Position numbers and translations under genes: made by a program. This document shows positions 1-7,938 of a stretch of DNA of 58,060 bases, in pieces. The stretch comes from Streptomyces yangpuensis (GTDB lineage: Bacteria; Actinomycetota; Actinomycetes; Streptomycetales; Streptomycetaceae): NCBI RefSeq assembly GCF_001005295.1, contig NZ_LBMK01000011.1:144443-202502 (forward strand), given 5' to 3'. The number at the start of each line of letters is the position of its first letter. Position 1 is the first letter of the stretch. The notes under the pieces are model-generated. The model saw only the letters and a program-made list of their open reading frames with translations, made no database searches and had not been told where the DNA came from.

Positions 1-83
1 GGACGTACTTGCGTGGTCCGACAACGCGGCGAGGTGCCGTGCCGGGCGCCGTGCCCCGGTGAACCTTTCCGGTCACAGCACTA
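1..83 (+). repeat. Right half of a MITE-like long-hairpin repeat, cut by the window edge
   Basis: Positions 1-83 align without gaps to 3844-3926 with only three differences (at 2, 9 and 54). The match ends at the same CACTA end. The centre of symmetry of the complete copy (3845) corresponds to position 2 here, so the window starts almost exactly at the middle of this copy and only its right arm is visible. It lies downstream of the DedA gene. The left arm must be sought outside the window. Confidence 0.85.
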
Positions 84-87
84 GAAA

Positions 88-104
88 TCCCGGGCCGCCC
101 GGGA
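88..104 (-). terminator. Probable terminator of the DedA gene
   Basis: TCCCGGG and CCCGGGA are separated by three bases. On the minus strand the stem is followed by ATTTCTAG, a short U-rich run, just downstream of the DedA stop. The stem is short, so this is a moderate call. Confidence 0.45.
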
Positions 105-136
105 AGACCTCCCGCCGGGGCCCGGGCGCGCCACCG

Positions 137-817
137 TCACTCGGCGACGGTGGCGTGGGCGGCCGGCTGCGCGGGGATGTCCGCTTCGGCCGCGGCCGCC
201 GCGCCGGCGGCTTCGGCCGCCTTCTTCATCCGGCTGCGCACCACCAGGGTCACGACGAGGCCGAACGCCACCGCGAGGCCCAGGGCCAGCCAGGAGAACC
301 GCTTCAGCCAGGGCTCCGCGACGATGCCGACCGAGTAGATGACGGCGGTGGTCCCGCCCGCCCAGAGGATCCCACCGAGGACGTTGGCGACGAGGAAGCG
401 CCAGTACGGCATGTGCAGCACGCCGGCCAGCGGCCCGGCGAAGATCCGCAGCAGTGCCACGAACCGGCCGAAGAACACGGCCCACATGCCCCACTTCTCG
501 AAGGAGCGTTCCGCCAGCGCAACCTGCTGGGGCCCGAAGTGCTTCGGGAAGCGCCGGCCCAGCCGCTCCAGCAGCGGCTTGCCGCCCCTGCGCCCGATGG
601 CGTAGCCGATGGAGTCGCCGACGATCGCACCGGTGATGGCGCACAGGCCCAGGACGACGGGGTCGACCTCCCCGTGCTGCGAGGCCAGCAGTGCGGAGCT
701 GACCAGGATGATCTCGCCGGGCAGCGGGATGCCGAGGCTCTCCAGGCCGATGACCAGACCCACCAGGAGGTAGATGCTGACCGCCGGAATCGTCTCCAGC
801 CATTCCTGGATGTGCAC
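137..817 (-). CDS. DedA family membrane protein (VTT/SNARE-associated domain)
   Basis: 226-aa integral membrane protein. The N-terminal half carries the DedA signature: a hydrophobic segment, then ESLGIPLPGE (about residues 26-35), and later the FFGRFVALLR segment (about 114-123) and GGILWAG. Four to five membrane segments are followed by an Ala-rich cytoplasmic tail. DedA proteins are implicated in lipid-carrier (undecaprenyl phosphate) or phospholipid flipping and membrane homeostasis; the substrate here is not known. The GTG start at 817 is preceded by GGGAGG at good spacing. A second VTT-type protein (TVP38 family) and UppP lie about 10 kb away, which may only be coincidence. Confidence 0.9.
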   Translation of the reverse strand: MHIQEWLETIPAVSIYLLVGLVIGLESLGIPLPGEIILVSSALLASQHGEVDPVVLGLCAITGAIVGDSIGYAIGRRGGKPLLERLGRRFPKHFGPQQVALAERSFEKWGMWAVFFGRFVALLRIFAGPLAGVLHMPYWRFLVANVLGGILWAGGTTAVIYSVGIVAEPWLKRFSWLALGLAVAFGLVVTLVVRSRMKKAAEAAGAAAAAEADIPAQPAAHATVAE

Positions 818-875
818 CGGTGCGTCCTCCCGATCAGTCCCCGGCGCGCCCCCTGTGGCACGCCGAACGGGCAGC

Positions 876-3416
876 CTATCGGCTCTCCAGCACGACCTTT
901 GACCTCAGTGGCAGCTCGCGCGAGGAACGGCCCGCGAACACCTCGCGGCGGCCGTGTCCCAGCACCCAGGCGTGTTCCTCCGGGTCCCAGGACGACAACG
1001 TCCGGGTGTCGATGTCGACGGTGACGCGCTGCGCCGTGCCCGGCGCCAGGGTGATCCGCCGGTAGCCGGCGAGCGCGCGCACCGGCTGGTCGAGCCGGAG
1101 TTCCGCGGAGGGGCCCACGTACACCTGGGCCACCTCGGTGCCCTTGCGCCGGCCGGTGTTGCGGACGGTGAACTCCACGCGCAGTCCGCCGCGCTGCGGC
1201 CGGACCGTGAGCTTCTCGTACTGCCAGGTCGTGTACGACAGGCCGTGGCCGAAGGGGAAGAGCGGGGCCTCCCGCTGGGCGTCGTACCAGCGGTGGCCCA
1301 CGTGGACGCCCTCGGAGTATTCCTGCCGGCCGCCCACCCCCGGGTAGCGCGAGCGGTCCGCGCCGACCGGGGTCCTGCGCTCGTCGGCCGGGAAGGTCTG
1401 GGTGAGGCGGCCCCCGGGGTCCACGTCGCCGAAGAGGACGTCGGCGGTGGCCCCGGCGCCCTCCTGCCCCGGGTAGTACATCTGGAGGACCGCTCCGGTA
1501 CGGGGAAGCCACGGCATCGTCGTACCGGAGGGGGTGTTCAGCACGACCGTCGTACGGGGGTTCGCGGCGGCCACGGCCTCGATCAGCCGCTCCTGCCCGC
1601 CGGGGAGGGCCAGGGAGGTACGGTCCCGGCCCTCGGTGGAGTCCTCGTAGGCGAACAGGACCACGCTGCGGGCCGCCTTCGCGGTCCGCACCGCCTCGGC
1701 GAGGTCCGCGGCCCGGATCGCCCCGGTGATGTGGCGCAGCCGCAGGCGCTGTCCTTGGTCCCCGCCGTCGGCGGTCACGGCGAGCCGGTGGGTCCCCGCC
1801 GTCAGGGCGAGGGTGCGGCGGCGGACGGCCATGCCGTCGGGGGCGGAGCCGAGCAGTCCGCCCTCGTGGTGCTCGGCCGCGCCCGGCCGGACGGGGAAGA
1901 GTTCCTCTCCGTCGAGACGTACGCCGGGCCGCTTCCCGGTGTAGTGGACCAGCAGGGTCCACTCGTCGTCCGCCGCGAGGCGGAACTCCCCCTCGTACGT
2001 CCAGGTTCGTCCCGGTCCGACCTCCCGGTCCTCCAGGTCCACTACCGGGGTCAGCAGCTTCGCCGGGAGCGGCCGCCCGTACAGGTCCTCGCCTTGGGCG
2101 TGGCGCACGGCCGCGCTCTTCCCGGCCCGCCGCCGGATGGCGGTGAGCGGGGCGGTCGCACCGTCGGGGACCACGTGCGAGCTGCCCCCGCCGCCGGTGA
2201 ACGGCACCTGGGCGGTGGGCCCGATCACCGCGATCGAGCGGGCCGCCGCCCCGGTCAGCGGCAGCGTGCCGCGCTCGTTGCGCAGCAGCACCGCCCCGGC
2301 GGTGGCCACCTTGCGGGCGACCCTGGCGCCGGCCGCGGCGTCGCGCGGGGGCCGTGCGGGCTGCCGCGCGGCCAGCAGCCCGAAGCGGTCCATGGTGGTC
2401 AGGATCCGGTGCACGGCCTGGTCCACGGCGGCCTCCGGTACGGAGCCGCCGCGCACGGCCTCGCGCAGCGGCCCGCCGAAGTGGGTGCCGTCGGGCATCT
2501 CCAGGTCGAGGCCGGCCCGGACGGCGGCGACGGTGCTGTGGGCGGCACCCCGGTCGGATACCACCCAGCCGTCGAACCCCCAGCTTCCGCGCAGCAGTTC
2601 GTCGAGCAGCGGTCCGCTCTCGCAGGCGTGGACGCCGTTGATCTTGCGGGAGGCGCCCATCACGGCTCCCGCGCCGGCGGTCACGGCGGCCTCGAAGCCC
2701 CGTAGCTCGGTCTCGCGCAGGGTCTGTTCGGCGACGGTCACGTCGACGGTGTCGCGGCCCGCTTCCTGGTTGTGGAGGGCGAAGTGCTTGACGGTGGCGA
2801 TGAGTCCCTCGTCCTGGATGCCGCGGACCAGTTCGCCGACCAGGTCCGCGGTCAGGCGCGGGTCCTCGGCGAAGGTCTCGAAGTTCCGGCCGGCGTAGGG
2901 GGTGCGGATGAGGTTGGCCATGGGGGCCAGCACGACGTCCTGGCCGAGGGCGCGGCCCTCGCGGCCGATGACGCGTCCGTACTCGCGCGCCAGCGCCGGG
3001 TCGAAGGCGGAGGCGAGGAGCACCGGCGCGGGGAGGGCGGTGGCGGGCCGGTCCACCCGTACCCCGGCGGGCCCGTGGGCGAGGCGCAGGGCCGGGATGC
3101 CCAGGCGCGGTACGCCGGGTACGTAGCCGGTCTGGCCCCGGGAGGCGGGGTCGGGGGCCCCGTGCAGGAGGGCGGTCTTCTCTTCGAGGGTGAGCCGCTG
3201 TACGAGCGCGTCGATGCGGGCGGCTCCGCCCGTACCGGTGCCGGTCCCGCTCCCGGCGGCGGGTGCGCCCGGTGCGCCGGGCGCGGGCCCGCGCGGGACG
3301 GCGCCGGGCGGCGGCACGGCGGGGACGCAGCCGGCGGCTCCGAGGGCGGCCCCGGCCGCCGTGCCCGCGGCGGCGATCAGCCGCATCGCCGAACGTCTGG
3401 ACACGTCCTGGCTCAT
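876..3416 (-). CDS. Glycoside hydrolase family 3 beta-glucosidase-like lipoprotein with PA14 insert
   Basis: 846-aa exported enzyme. The start at 3416 has AGGGAG upstream and gives SRRSAMR, a twin-arginine-like motif, and then a lipobox-like AAGC with Cys30. The GH3 (beta/alpha)8 domain has KHFALHNQE and the nucleophile motif VVSDRGA, with Arg where many family members have Trp. An alpha/beta sandwich domain, a PA14-like insert (the segment around TWTYEGEFRLAADDEW) and a C-terminal fibronectin III-like domain (FPFGHGLSYT onward) follow. This order is typical of PA14-containing GH3 beta-glucosidases, which release glucose from aryl or oligosaccharide beta-glucosides. The exact substrate cannot be read. 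It is a single gene, close to the DedA gene on the same strand. Confidence 0.9.
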   Translation of the reverse strand: MSQDVSRRSAMRLIAAAGTAAGAALGAAGCVPAVPPPGAVPRGPAPGAPGAPAAGSGTGTGTGGAARIDALVQRLTLEEKTALLHGAPDPASRGQTGYVPGVPRLGIPALRLAHGPAGVRVDRPATALPAPVLLASAFDPALAREYGRVIGREGRALGQDVVLAPMANLIRTPYAGRNFETFAEDPRLTADLVGELVRGIQDEGLIATVKHFALHNQEAGRDTVDVTVAEQTLRETELRGFEAAVTAGAGAVMGASRKINGVHACESGPLLDELLRGSWGFDGWVVSDRGAAHSTVAAVRAGLDLEMPDGTHFGGPLREAVRGGSVPEAAVDQAVHRILTTMDRFGLLAARQPARPPRDAAAGARVARKVATAGAVLLRNERGTLPLTGAAARSIAVIGPTAQVPFTGGGGSSHVVPDGATAPLTAIRRRAGKSAAVRHAQGEDLYGRPLPAKLLTPVVDLEDREVGPGRTWTYEGEFRLAADDEWTLLVHYTGKRPGVRLDGEELFPVRPGAAEHHEGGLLGSAPDGMAVRRRTLALTAGTHRLAVTADGGDQGQRLRLRHITGAIRAADLAEAVRTAKAARSVVLFAYEDSTEGRDRTSLALPGGQERLIEAVAAANPRTTVVLNTPSGTTMPWLPRTGAVLQMYYPGQEGAGATADVLFGDVDPGGRLTQTFPADERRTPVGADRSRYPGVGGRQEYSEGVHVGHRWYDAQREAPLFPFGHGLSYTTWQYEKLTVRPQRGGLRVEFTVRNTGRRKGTEVAQVYVGPSAELRLDQPVRALAGYRRITLAPGTAQRVTVDIDTRTLSSWDPEEHAWVLGHGRREVFAGRSSRELPLRSKVVLESR

Positions 3417-3531
3417 GGCTGCTCCCTGCGACACGGTCGGCGGGAGCGGCCCGCGCCGGACCGCTCCCCGGGCCACTGTGCGCCGCGGGGGCGCGGGCCC
3501 GGCCGAGACGCGCCACCGGGGGCGCCCAGGT

Positions 3532-3732
3532 TCAGCCCTCCGGCAGGGGCGGCAGGCTGTCGGTGGTGCGGCGTGGCTCGTCCTGGCTCTGGACGCGCGC
3601 CTCGGTGCGGTGTCCGCGCGCGATGTAGTCCCGTACGACGGCCTCCACCGCGTCCTGCGGGGAGCCGACCCCGGCGAGCACCATCACCTCCACCACGAGT
3701 TCGGCGTCGAGGCTGATGTTGACCTTGGCCAC
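3532..3732 (-). CDS. Orphan VapB/CopG-like antitoxin-family protein
   Basis: 66 aa. The start is taken as GTG at 3732 because GGAGGGGG lies 6 nt upstream; an in-frame ATG at 3747 lies inside that ribosome-binding region. The N-terminus AKVNISLDAELV followed by a helical segment (SPQDAVEAVVRDYIAR) is the pattern of type II VapB antitoxins with a ribbon-helix-helix-like DNA-binding head. The C-terminal 25 residues are polar and proline-rich, as expected for a toxin-binding tail. No PIN-domain toxin is adjacent: the next gene downstream is the GH3 enzyme. A complete copy of the hairpin repeat starts 31 bp upstream, and a TAGAGT -10-like box (3760-3765, minus strand) straddles the repeat boundary. 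Confidence 0.75.
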   Translation of the reverse strand: MAKVNISLDAELVVEVMVLAGVGSPQDAVEAVVRDYIARGHRTEARVQSQDEPRRTTDSLPPLPEG

Positions 3733-3763
3733 GGGTACCCCCTCCATCGTCGTGCGAGGACTC

Positions 3764-3926
3764 TACTGCTGTGACCGGAAAGGTTTGCCGGGTCGCGGTG
3801 TCCGGTGCGGTGCATCGCAAGGCGGAGGGCCACATCTCGTACTGAACGTACGTGCGTGGTCCGACAACGCGGCGAGGTGCCGTGCCGGGCGCCGTGACCC
3901 GGTGAACCTTTCCGGTCACAGCACTA
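3764..3926. mobile_element. MITE-like element: 163-bp long hairpin with TA ends
   Basis: Left end TACTGCTGTGACCGGAAAGG and the complement of the right end TAGTGCTGTGACCGGAAAGG match closely. The similarity continues inward with mostly G:U-compatible changes to a centre at GTAC-TGAAC-GTAC (3839-3851). The element is symmetrical about 3845. TA at both outer ends suggests a TA target duplication, as used by IS630/Tc1/mariner-type transposases. It has no coding capacity, and half of a second copy is at 1-83. The stretch 3733-4030 contains only this element, a promoter box and a terminator. Confidence 0.75.
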
Positions 3927-3985
3927 AACCGTCCGGGCGGGCTCGCGCGGTCCGACGGCGCGGCCCGCGCACCCGGAGACAGGAC

Positions 3986-4015
3986 GTGCCCGTCGCCCCA
4001 TGGGGCGGCGGGCAC
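3986..4015 (-). terminator. Terminator of the hotdog thioesterase gene
   Basis: Fourteen-base arms (GTGCCCGTCGCCCC and its near-perfect complement) with a 2-nt centre lie 15 nt past the stop of the 4031-4483 gene. The hairpin is GC-rich with no U tract, as usual in Streptomyces. Confidence 0.7.
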
Positions 4016-4030
4016 GCTCCGGGCCGGGCG

Positions 4031-4483
4031 TCAGGCGTTGGGGCGCAGCGTCCAGACGACCGTCATCTCGCCGGTCACGGCCTCGTCCTCGCGCTGGATG
4101 GTGATGGTGACCGGGAACTCGGGGCGGCCGCCCGCGTCGAGTTCGGCCACGACCTCGGCGGCCGGGCGGCCGAGGGTGGCGGTGGCGGTGACGACGCCCT
4201 TGGCGAGCTTCTTGTAGCCGATCTCGGCCTTCACGGCGAGGGGCACGGCCCGGGAGAGCTGGTCGCCGAAGGCGGCCAGGACGATCGCGCCGCTCGCGGA
4301 CTCTGCGAGGGTGAACATGGCGCCGGCGTGCGGGCCGCCGACGTGGTTGTGGTAGTCGGGCTGGTCCGGGAGCCGGACGACCGCGCGCTCGGAAGTGGTC
4401 TCCAGGAACTGGAGGTTCAGGGTCCGGGCCATGGGCACGGTCGCGGCGAGCAGTTCGCCCACGTTCATCTGATCTGCGCTCAT
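4031..4483 (-). CDS. PaaI/DUF4442-type hotdog-fold thioesterase-like protein
   Basis: 150 aa. The central HNHVGGPHAGAMFTLAESASG segment (about residues 45-65) is the hotdog helix with the preceding His/Asn-containing loop, and the following beta strands fit the PaaI/DUF4442 group. Members hydrolyse acyl-CoA thioesters, but the substrate here is unknown. The start has no good ribosome binding site. Instead TAACAT (4492-4497 on the minus strand) sits 8 nt upstream of ATG, which suggests a leaderless mRNA. It is divergent from the Pro/Gln-rich membrane protein, with 96 bp between them. Confidence 0.85.
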   Translation of the reverse strand: MSADQMNVGELLAATVPMARTLNLQFLETTSERAVVRLPDQPDYHNHVGGPHAGAMFTLAESASGAIVLAAFGDQLSRAVPLAVKAEIGYKKLAKGVVTATATLGRPAAEVVAELDAGGRPEFPVTITIQREDEAVTGEMTVVWTLRPNA

Positions 4484-4579
4484 GGACCGCGATGTTACCC
4501 GCGAGTAGACAGGATTGGCCAGAGCTCTTCAGGGGGCGGCCGTGGTTCCTCCGGACCGCTCCCACTATCGTTACCGGCC

Positions 4580-5626
4580 ATGTGGCCAGGACAGCAGCAG
4601 CCGCCCGGGGGCGAGCAGAACCCCCAGGACGCGCATCAGAACCCGTACGCGCAGCCGCCGGGACAGCCGGCTCAGCCGAACCCGTACCAGCAGCAGCCGG
4701 GTTACGGATACCCGCAGCAGCCCGGCTACCCCCAGCAGCCGGGCTACCAGCAGCCGGGCGCCCCGGGCCAGCCGTGGAGCCAGCCCCAGGCGCCCCAGGC
4801 GCCCCAGCAGCCGCAGCCCTCCGGCGGGAGCCCCTACTCGACCAGGACCGTGGCCATCGTCGCGGCCGCCGCGGTCGTCGTGGCGGCCGCCGCGACCGGC
4901 GCGTACGTCCTGACCCGGGACGACAAGAACACCGAGGCCGGCGGCAAGCCGCCGGCCGCGAGCCCCTCCGCCCCGGTCGAGGCGCCCGCCCCGGCGGGCA
5001 GCAGCGCGAACCCGCGGGCCGGCGGCGCCATGCAGCCGGTCGTCCCGGGCTGGAAGGTCGTCGTCAACACGAAGTACAACGTGGCCTACGACGTCCCCCC
5101 GGAGTGGAACGTCAACGACCCCGGCGTCTCCCTCTTCTACGACGACGAGGTCAAGAACGACGGCAAGCCGGTCATCACGATGTCCGGCACCGCCACCCTC
5201 AAGCAGGAGTGGTGCACGGTCGACAAGGACGCCGACGGCAACCTCGAGAAGTTCTCGGTCGCGGACGCCGGCGTCAAGGGGGCCCAGGGCGCCAAGGACA
5301 CCGCGCAGGCCGCGACCGACAACACCGGCACGTGGGTGTGGGCCGGCTTCGCGCAGAAGGAGCCCAAGGGAACGGTCAAGGTGACCGAGCCGAAGGAGTT
5401 CACGACCTCCTCCGGGATCAAGGGCCACATGGTGGTCGCCACCGCGCCGAACGTGAAGAAGGAGCACAAGTGCTCCACCGACGGCAAGGCGGTCGGCTTC
5501 GCCTTCAGGAACGCCGCCGGTGACTTCGCCAGCTTCGCCCTGGTCTCTGCGGCCGGTGTGAAGGAAGAGGTCTCGACGGAGATCTCCGACAAGATCCTCG
5601 GCTCGATCCGGTTGGCCACCGGATGA
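4580..5626 (+). CDS. Pro/Gln-rich single-pass membrane protein of unknown function
   Basis: 348 aa. Residues 1-90 are a cytoplasmic-type tail full of QQPGY/PQQPG repeats. One membrane segment follows (about 95-115, Ala/Val-rich), then an Ala/Pro-rich linker, and a soluble extracytoplasmic domain of about 190 residues with three cysteines. The C-terminal domain looks like a conserved Streptomyces domain, but I do not recognise a catalytic motif. TATCGT (4566-4571) lies 8 nt before the ATG and no ribosome binding site is present, so it may be leaderless. A strong hairpin follows the stop. Confidence 0.85.
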   Translation: MWPGQQQPPGGEQNPQDAHQNPYAQPPGQPAQPNPYQQQPGYGYPQQPGYPQQPGYQQPGAPGQPWSQPQAPQAPQQPQPSGGSPYSTRTVAIVAAAAVVVAAAATGAYVLTRDDKNTEAGGKPPAASPSAPVEAPAPAGSSANPRAGGAMQPVVPGWKVVVNTKYNVAYDVPPEWNVNDPGVSLFYDDEVKNDGKPVITMSGTATLKQEWCTVDKDADGNLEKFSVADAGVKGAQGAKDTAQAATDNTGTWVWAGFAQKEPKGTVKVTEPKEFTTSSGIKGHMVVATAPNVKKEHKCSTDGKAVGFAFRNAAGDFASFALVSAAGVKEEVSTEISDKILGSIRLATG

Positions 5627-5642
5627 TCTCCGGCTGAATCCG

Positions 5643-5690
5643 CCCCGCCCCGGACCGGTATTCCGTTTGGATTCCGGGCCCGGGGCGGGG
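5643..5690 (+). terminator. Terminator after the Pro/Gln-rich membrane protein
   Basis: CCCCGCCCCGG and the complementary right arm CCGGGGCGGGG flank a partly paired interior. The hairpin ends just before the TAGTCC box of the next gene, so it separates the two transcription units. Confidence 0.6.
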
Positions 5691-5701
5691 ATAGTCCCGG
5701 G

Positions 5702-7060
5702 GTGAGCTCTCCCCATGACGCACCGCACCGCACACCCGCGCCCCGCCCCCGCCGCAGCCGGCCGGAGTGGGCCGGCCGCAACTACACCCTGCTCACGGGT
5801 GCGGCGGTGGTCACCAACCTCGGCAGTCACGGGGCGCTCATCGCCTCCGCCTTCGCCGTCATGGAGGCCGGCGGTTCGGGCGGCGACGTGGGCCTGGTCG
5901 CGGCCGCCCGCACCCTGCCGCTCGTCCTCTTCCTGCTCGTCGGCGGCGCGGTGGCCGACCGGCTGCCCCGCCACCGCGTGATGGTCGCGGCGAACGCCCT
6001 GAACTGCGTCTCGCAGGCCGCCTTCGCGCTGCTCGTCCTCACCGGCGACCCGCAGCTGTGGCAGATGATGCTGCTGACGGCCCTGTGCGGCACCGGTACG
6101 GCCTTCTTCAACCCGGCGGCCGAGGGCATGCTGCTCTCCACGGTCTCCGGTGAACACGCCAACCGCGCCTTCGCCCTCTTCCGCATGGCCATGAACGGCG
6201 CCGGCATCGGCGGAGCGGCCCTCGGCGGGGCGATGATCGCCGCGATGGGACCGGGCTGGGTGCTGGCCGTCGACGCCGCCGCGTTCGCGATCGCCGGGGC
6301 GCTGCGCGCCTTCCTCGATGTCGGCGACACGCCCGACCGGGCTCCCGGCGGCGGCCTGCTGGCCGACCTGCGGGAGGGCTGGGTGGAGTTCCACACCCGG
6401 CCCTGGCTGTGGAGCATCGTGCTGCAGTTCTCCGTCGTGGTCGCCGTCGTCGGCGCCGCGGAGGCGGTCTACGGTCCGCTGGTCGCCCGGGACCGACTGG
6501 GCGGGCCGGCGCCCTGGGGCCTGGCCCTCGCCCTGTTCGGGGTCGGGACCATCGCCGGGGCCGTCCTGATGATGGTGTGGAAGCCCCGGCGGCTGCTGCT
6601 GGTCGGCACTCTGTGCGTGTTCCCGCTGGCACTGCCGTCGGCCGGGCTGGCCGTGCCGCTGCCGGTGTGGGGGCTGTGCGCGGTGATGTTCGTCAGCGGG
6701 GCCGCGATCGAGGTCTTCGGCGTGAACTGGATGACGACGATGCACCAGGAGATCCCCGAGGAGAAGTTCTCCCGGGTCTCCGCCTACGACTGGTTCGGCT
6801 CGGTCTCGATGCTTCCGCTGGCCACCGCCCTGGCCGGCCCGGTCGAATCGGCCTTCGGCCGCACCGAGGCCCTGTGGGGCTGCGCGAGCCTGGTCGTCCT
6901 GGTCACCGCCCTGGTCCTGCTGGTCCCGGACGTGCGGCGCATGACGCGCAGGCCGTCCGTCCACAGGACCGGAGGCCCCACAGCCGACAAGGCCGCGGAC
7001 ACGGACGCCGGCGCCCCCGCCGCCGCCCCCGCCTCCCCGTCCGGCCTCACCCCAGGCTGA
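5702..7060 (+). CDS. MFS transporter (probable drug or metabolite exporter)
   Basis: 452 aa with about 12 hydrophobic segments. The loop between segments 2 and 3 carries the MFS motif A form GGAVADRLPRHR (about residues 80-91). The N-terminus is short and basic; the C-terminal 40 residues are polar and Ala/Pro-rich. The family exports small molecules by proton antiport, but the substrate cannot be predicted. The GTG start lies 4 nt after TAGTCC and has no ribosome binding site, so it is probably leaderless. Its 3' end overlaps the convergent spermidine-synthase-like gene by 14 bp. Confidence 0.88.
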   Translation: MSSPHDAPHRTPAPRPRRSRPEWAGRNYTLLTGAAVVTNLGSHGALIASAFAVMEAGGSGGDVGLVAAARTLPLVLFLLVGGAVADRLPRHRVMVAANALNCVSQAAFALLVLTGDPQLWQMMLLTALCGTGTAFFNPAAEGMLLSTVSGEHANRAFALFRMAMNGAGIGGAALGGAMIAAMGPGWVLAVDAAAFAIAGALRAFLDVGDTPDRAPGGGLLADLREGWVEFHTRPWLWSIVLQFSVVVAVVGAAEAVYGPLVARDRLGGPAPWGLALALFGVGTIAGAVLMMVWKPRRLLLVGTLCVFPLALPSAGLAVPLPVWGLCAVMFVSGAAIEVFGVNWMTTMHQEIPEEKFSRVSAYDWFGSVSMLPLATALAGPVESAFGRTEALWGCASLVVLVTALVLLVPDVRRMTRRPSVHRTGGPTADKAADTDAGAPAAAPASPSGLTPG

Positions 7061-7895
7061 ACGCACCCTCCGGCGGGGCCGGCGAGGGGGCCGCGTCCGC
7101 GTCGGTGACGGGCGCCGCACCCCTGACGAAACGGGCCAGGCCGTCGCCGGACTCCACCCGGGCGGGAAAGGCGTCGGAGGCGCACCGCCGGGCCAGGGCG
7201 CCCACCTCCAGGGGCGCGTCGGAGGCGAGCAGCACGGCGTTGCCGAAGCGCCGCCCGCGCAGCACCGCCGGTTCGGCGACGAGCGCGAGCTCCGCGAAGG
7301 CGGTGGCGAAGTTGGCCAGCTGCGTCCGCAGGAAGCCGAAGGGCGCCCCGTCCGCCAGGTTCGCCGCGTAGAGCCCGCCGGGCCGCAGCACCCGTGCCGC
7401 CTCCCGCGCGTACTCCAGCGAGGTCAGCTGGGCGGGGACCCGCGAACCGCCGAACACGTCGGCCACCACCACGTCGGCGCTTGCCGTCGGCGCAGCCTCC
7501 AGCCAGGCCCGGGCATCGGCGGTGTGCAGGGTGATCCCGGACCCGTCCGGCAGCGGCAGGTGCTCGGTGACCAGCTCGACCAGGCCCGCGTCGAACTCCA
7601 CCACCGACTGCCGGGATCCGGGCCGGGTGGCCGCGGCGTAGCGGGGCAGGGTGAGCGCGCCGCCGCCCAGGTGCAGGAGGTCCATCGGGAGCCCCGGCTC
7701 CGCCGCGCAGTCCAGGACGTGCGCGAGGCGGCGTACGTACTCGAACTCCAGGTGCTGCGGATCGTCCAGGTCCACGTAGGACTGGGGTGCCCCGTCGACG
7801 GTCAGCAGCCAGGCCCGTTCCCCGTCGACGTCCGGCATCAGCTTGGCGGTGCCCTGGCCCACGTCCCGTGTCACCGGGATCCGTTCGTCGCTCAC
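7047..7895 (-). CDS. Spermidine synthase-like (fused-type) methyltransferase-fold protein
   Basis: 282 aa. The start is GTG at 7895 with TGGAG 4 nt upstream. The Rossmann core has LLHLGGGALTLPRY (motif I), VVEFDAGLVELV (acidic residue after beta 2) and VVVADVFGG, where spermidine synthases have the catalytic Asp of the DAF loop. The protein resembles the actinobacterial spermidine-synthase-like proteins that lack the N-terminal beta-barrel. Whether it makes polyamines is uncertain; many such proteins have no proven substrate. It is followed on the same strand by the tail of the convergent MFS gene. Confidence 0.8.
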   Translation of the reverse strand: MSDERIPVTRDVGQGTAKLMPDVDGERAWLLTVDGAPQSYVDLDDPQHLEFEYVRRLAHVLDCAAEPGLPMDLLHLGGGALTLPRYAAATRPGSRQSVVEFDAGLVELVTEHLPLPDGSGITLHTADARAWLEAAPTASADVVVADVFGGSRVPAQLTSLEYAREAARVLRPGGLYAANLADGAPFGFLRTQLANFATAFAELALVAEPAVLRGRRFGNAVLLASDAPLEVGALARRCASDAFPARVESGDGLARFVRGAAPVTDADAAPSPAPPEGAFSLG

Positions 7896-7938
7896 CGCTC
7901 CATTGTCCGGCAGGCCCCGGGACACCGGAGCGGGGGCC

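Noticed and set aside
304..3516. A 1070-codon open frame on the minus strand across the GH3 gene and DedA
   Set aside because: Arg/Pro/Gly/Ala-dominated translation typical of a shifted frame in GC-rich DNA; the GH3 frame has clear motifs and correct third-position bias.
3716..4579. N-terminal extension of the Pro/Gln-rich protein frame through the repeat
   Set aside because: It runs through the repeat, a terminator and the antisense of the thioesterase; the ATG at 4580 has a promoter box directly upstream.
4571..7120. An 849-codon minus-strand frame opposite the Pro-rich protein and MFS genes
   Set aside because: Antisense shadow; the plus-strand genes have domain motifs and membrane segments, this frame has none.
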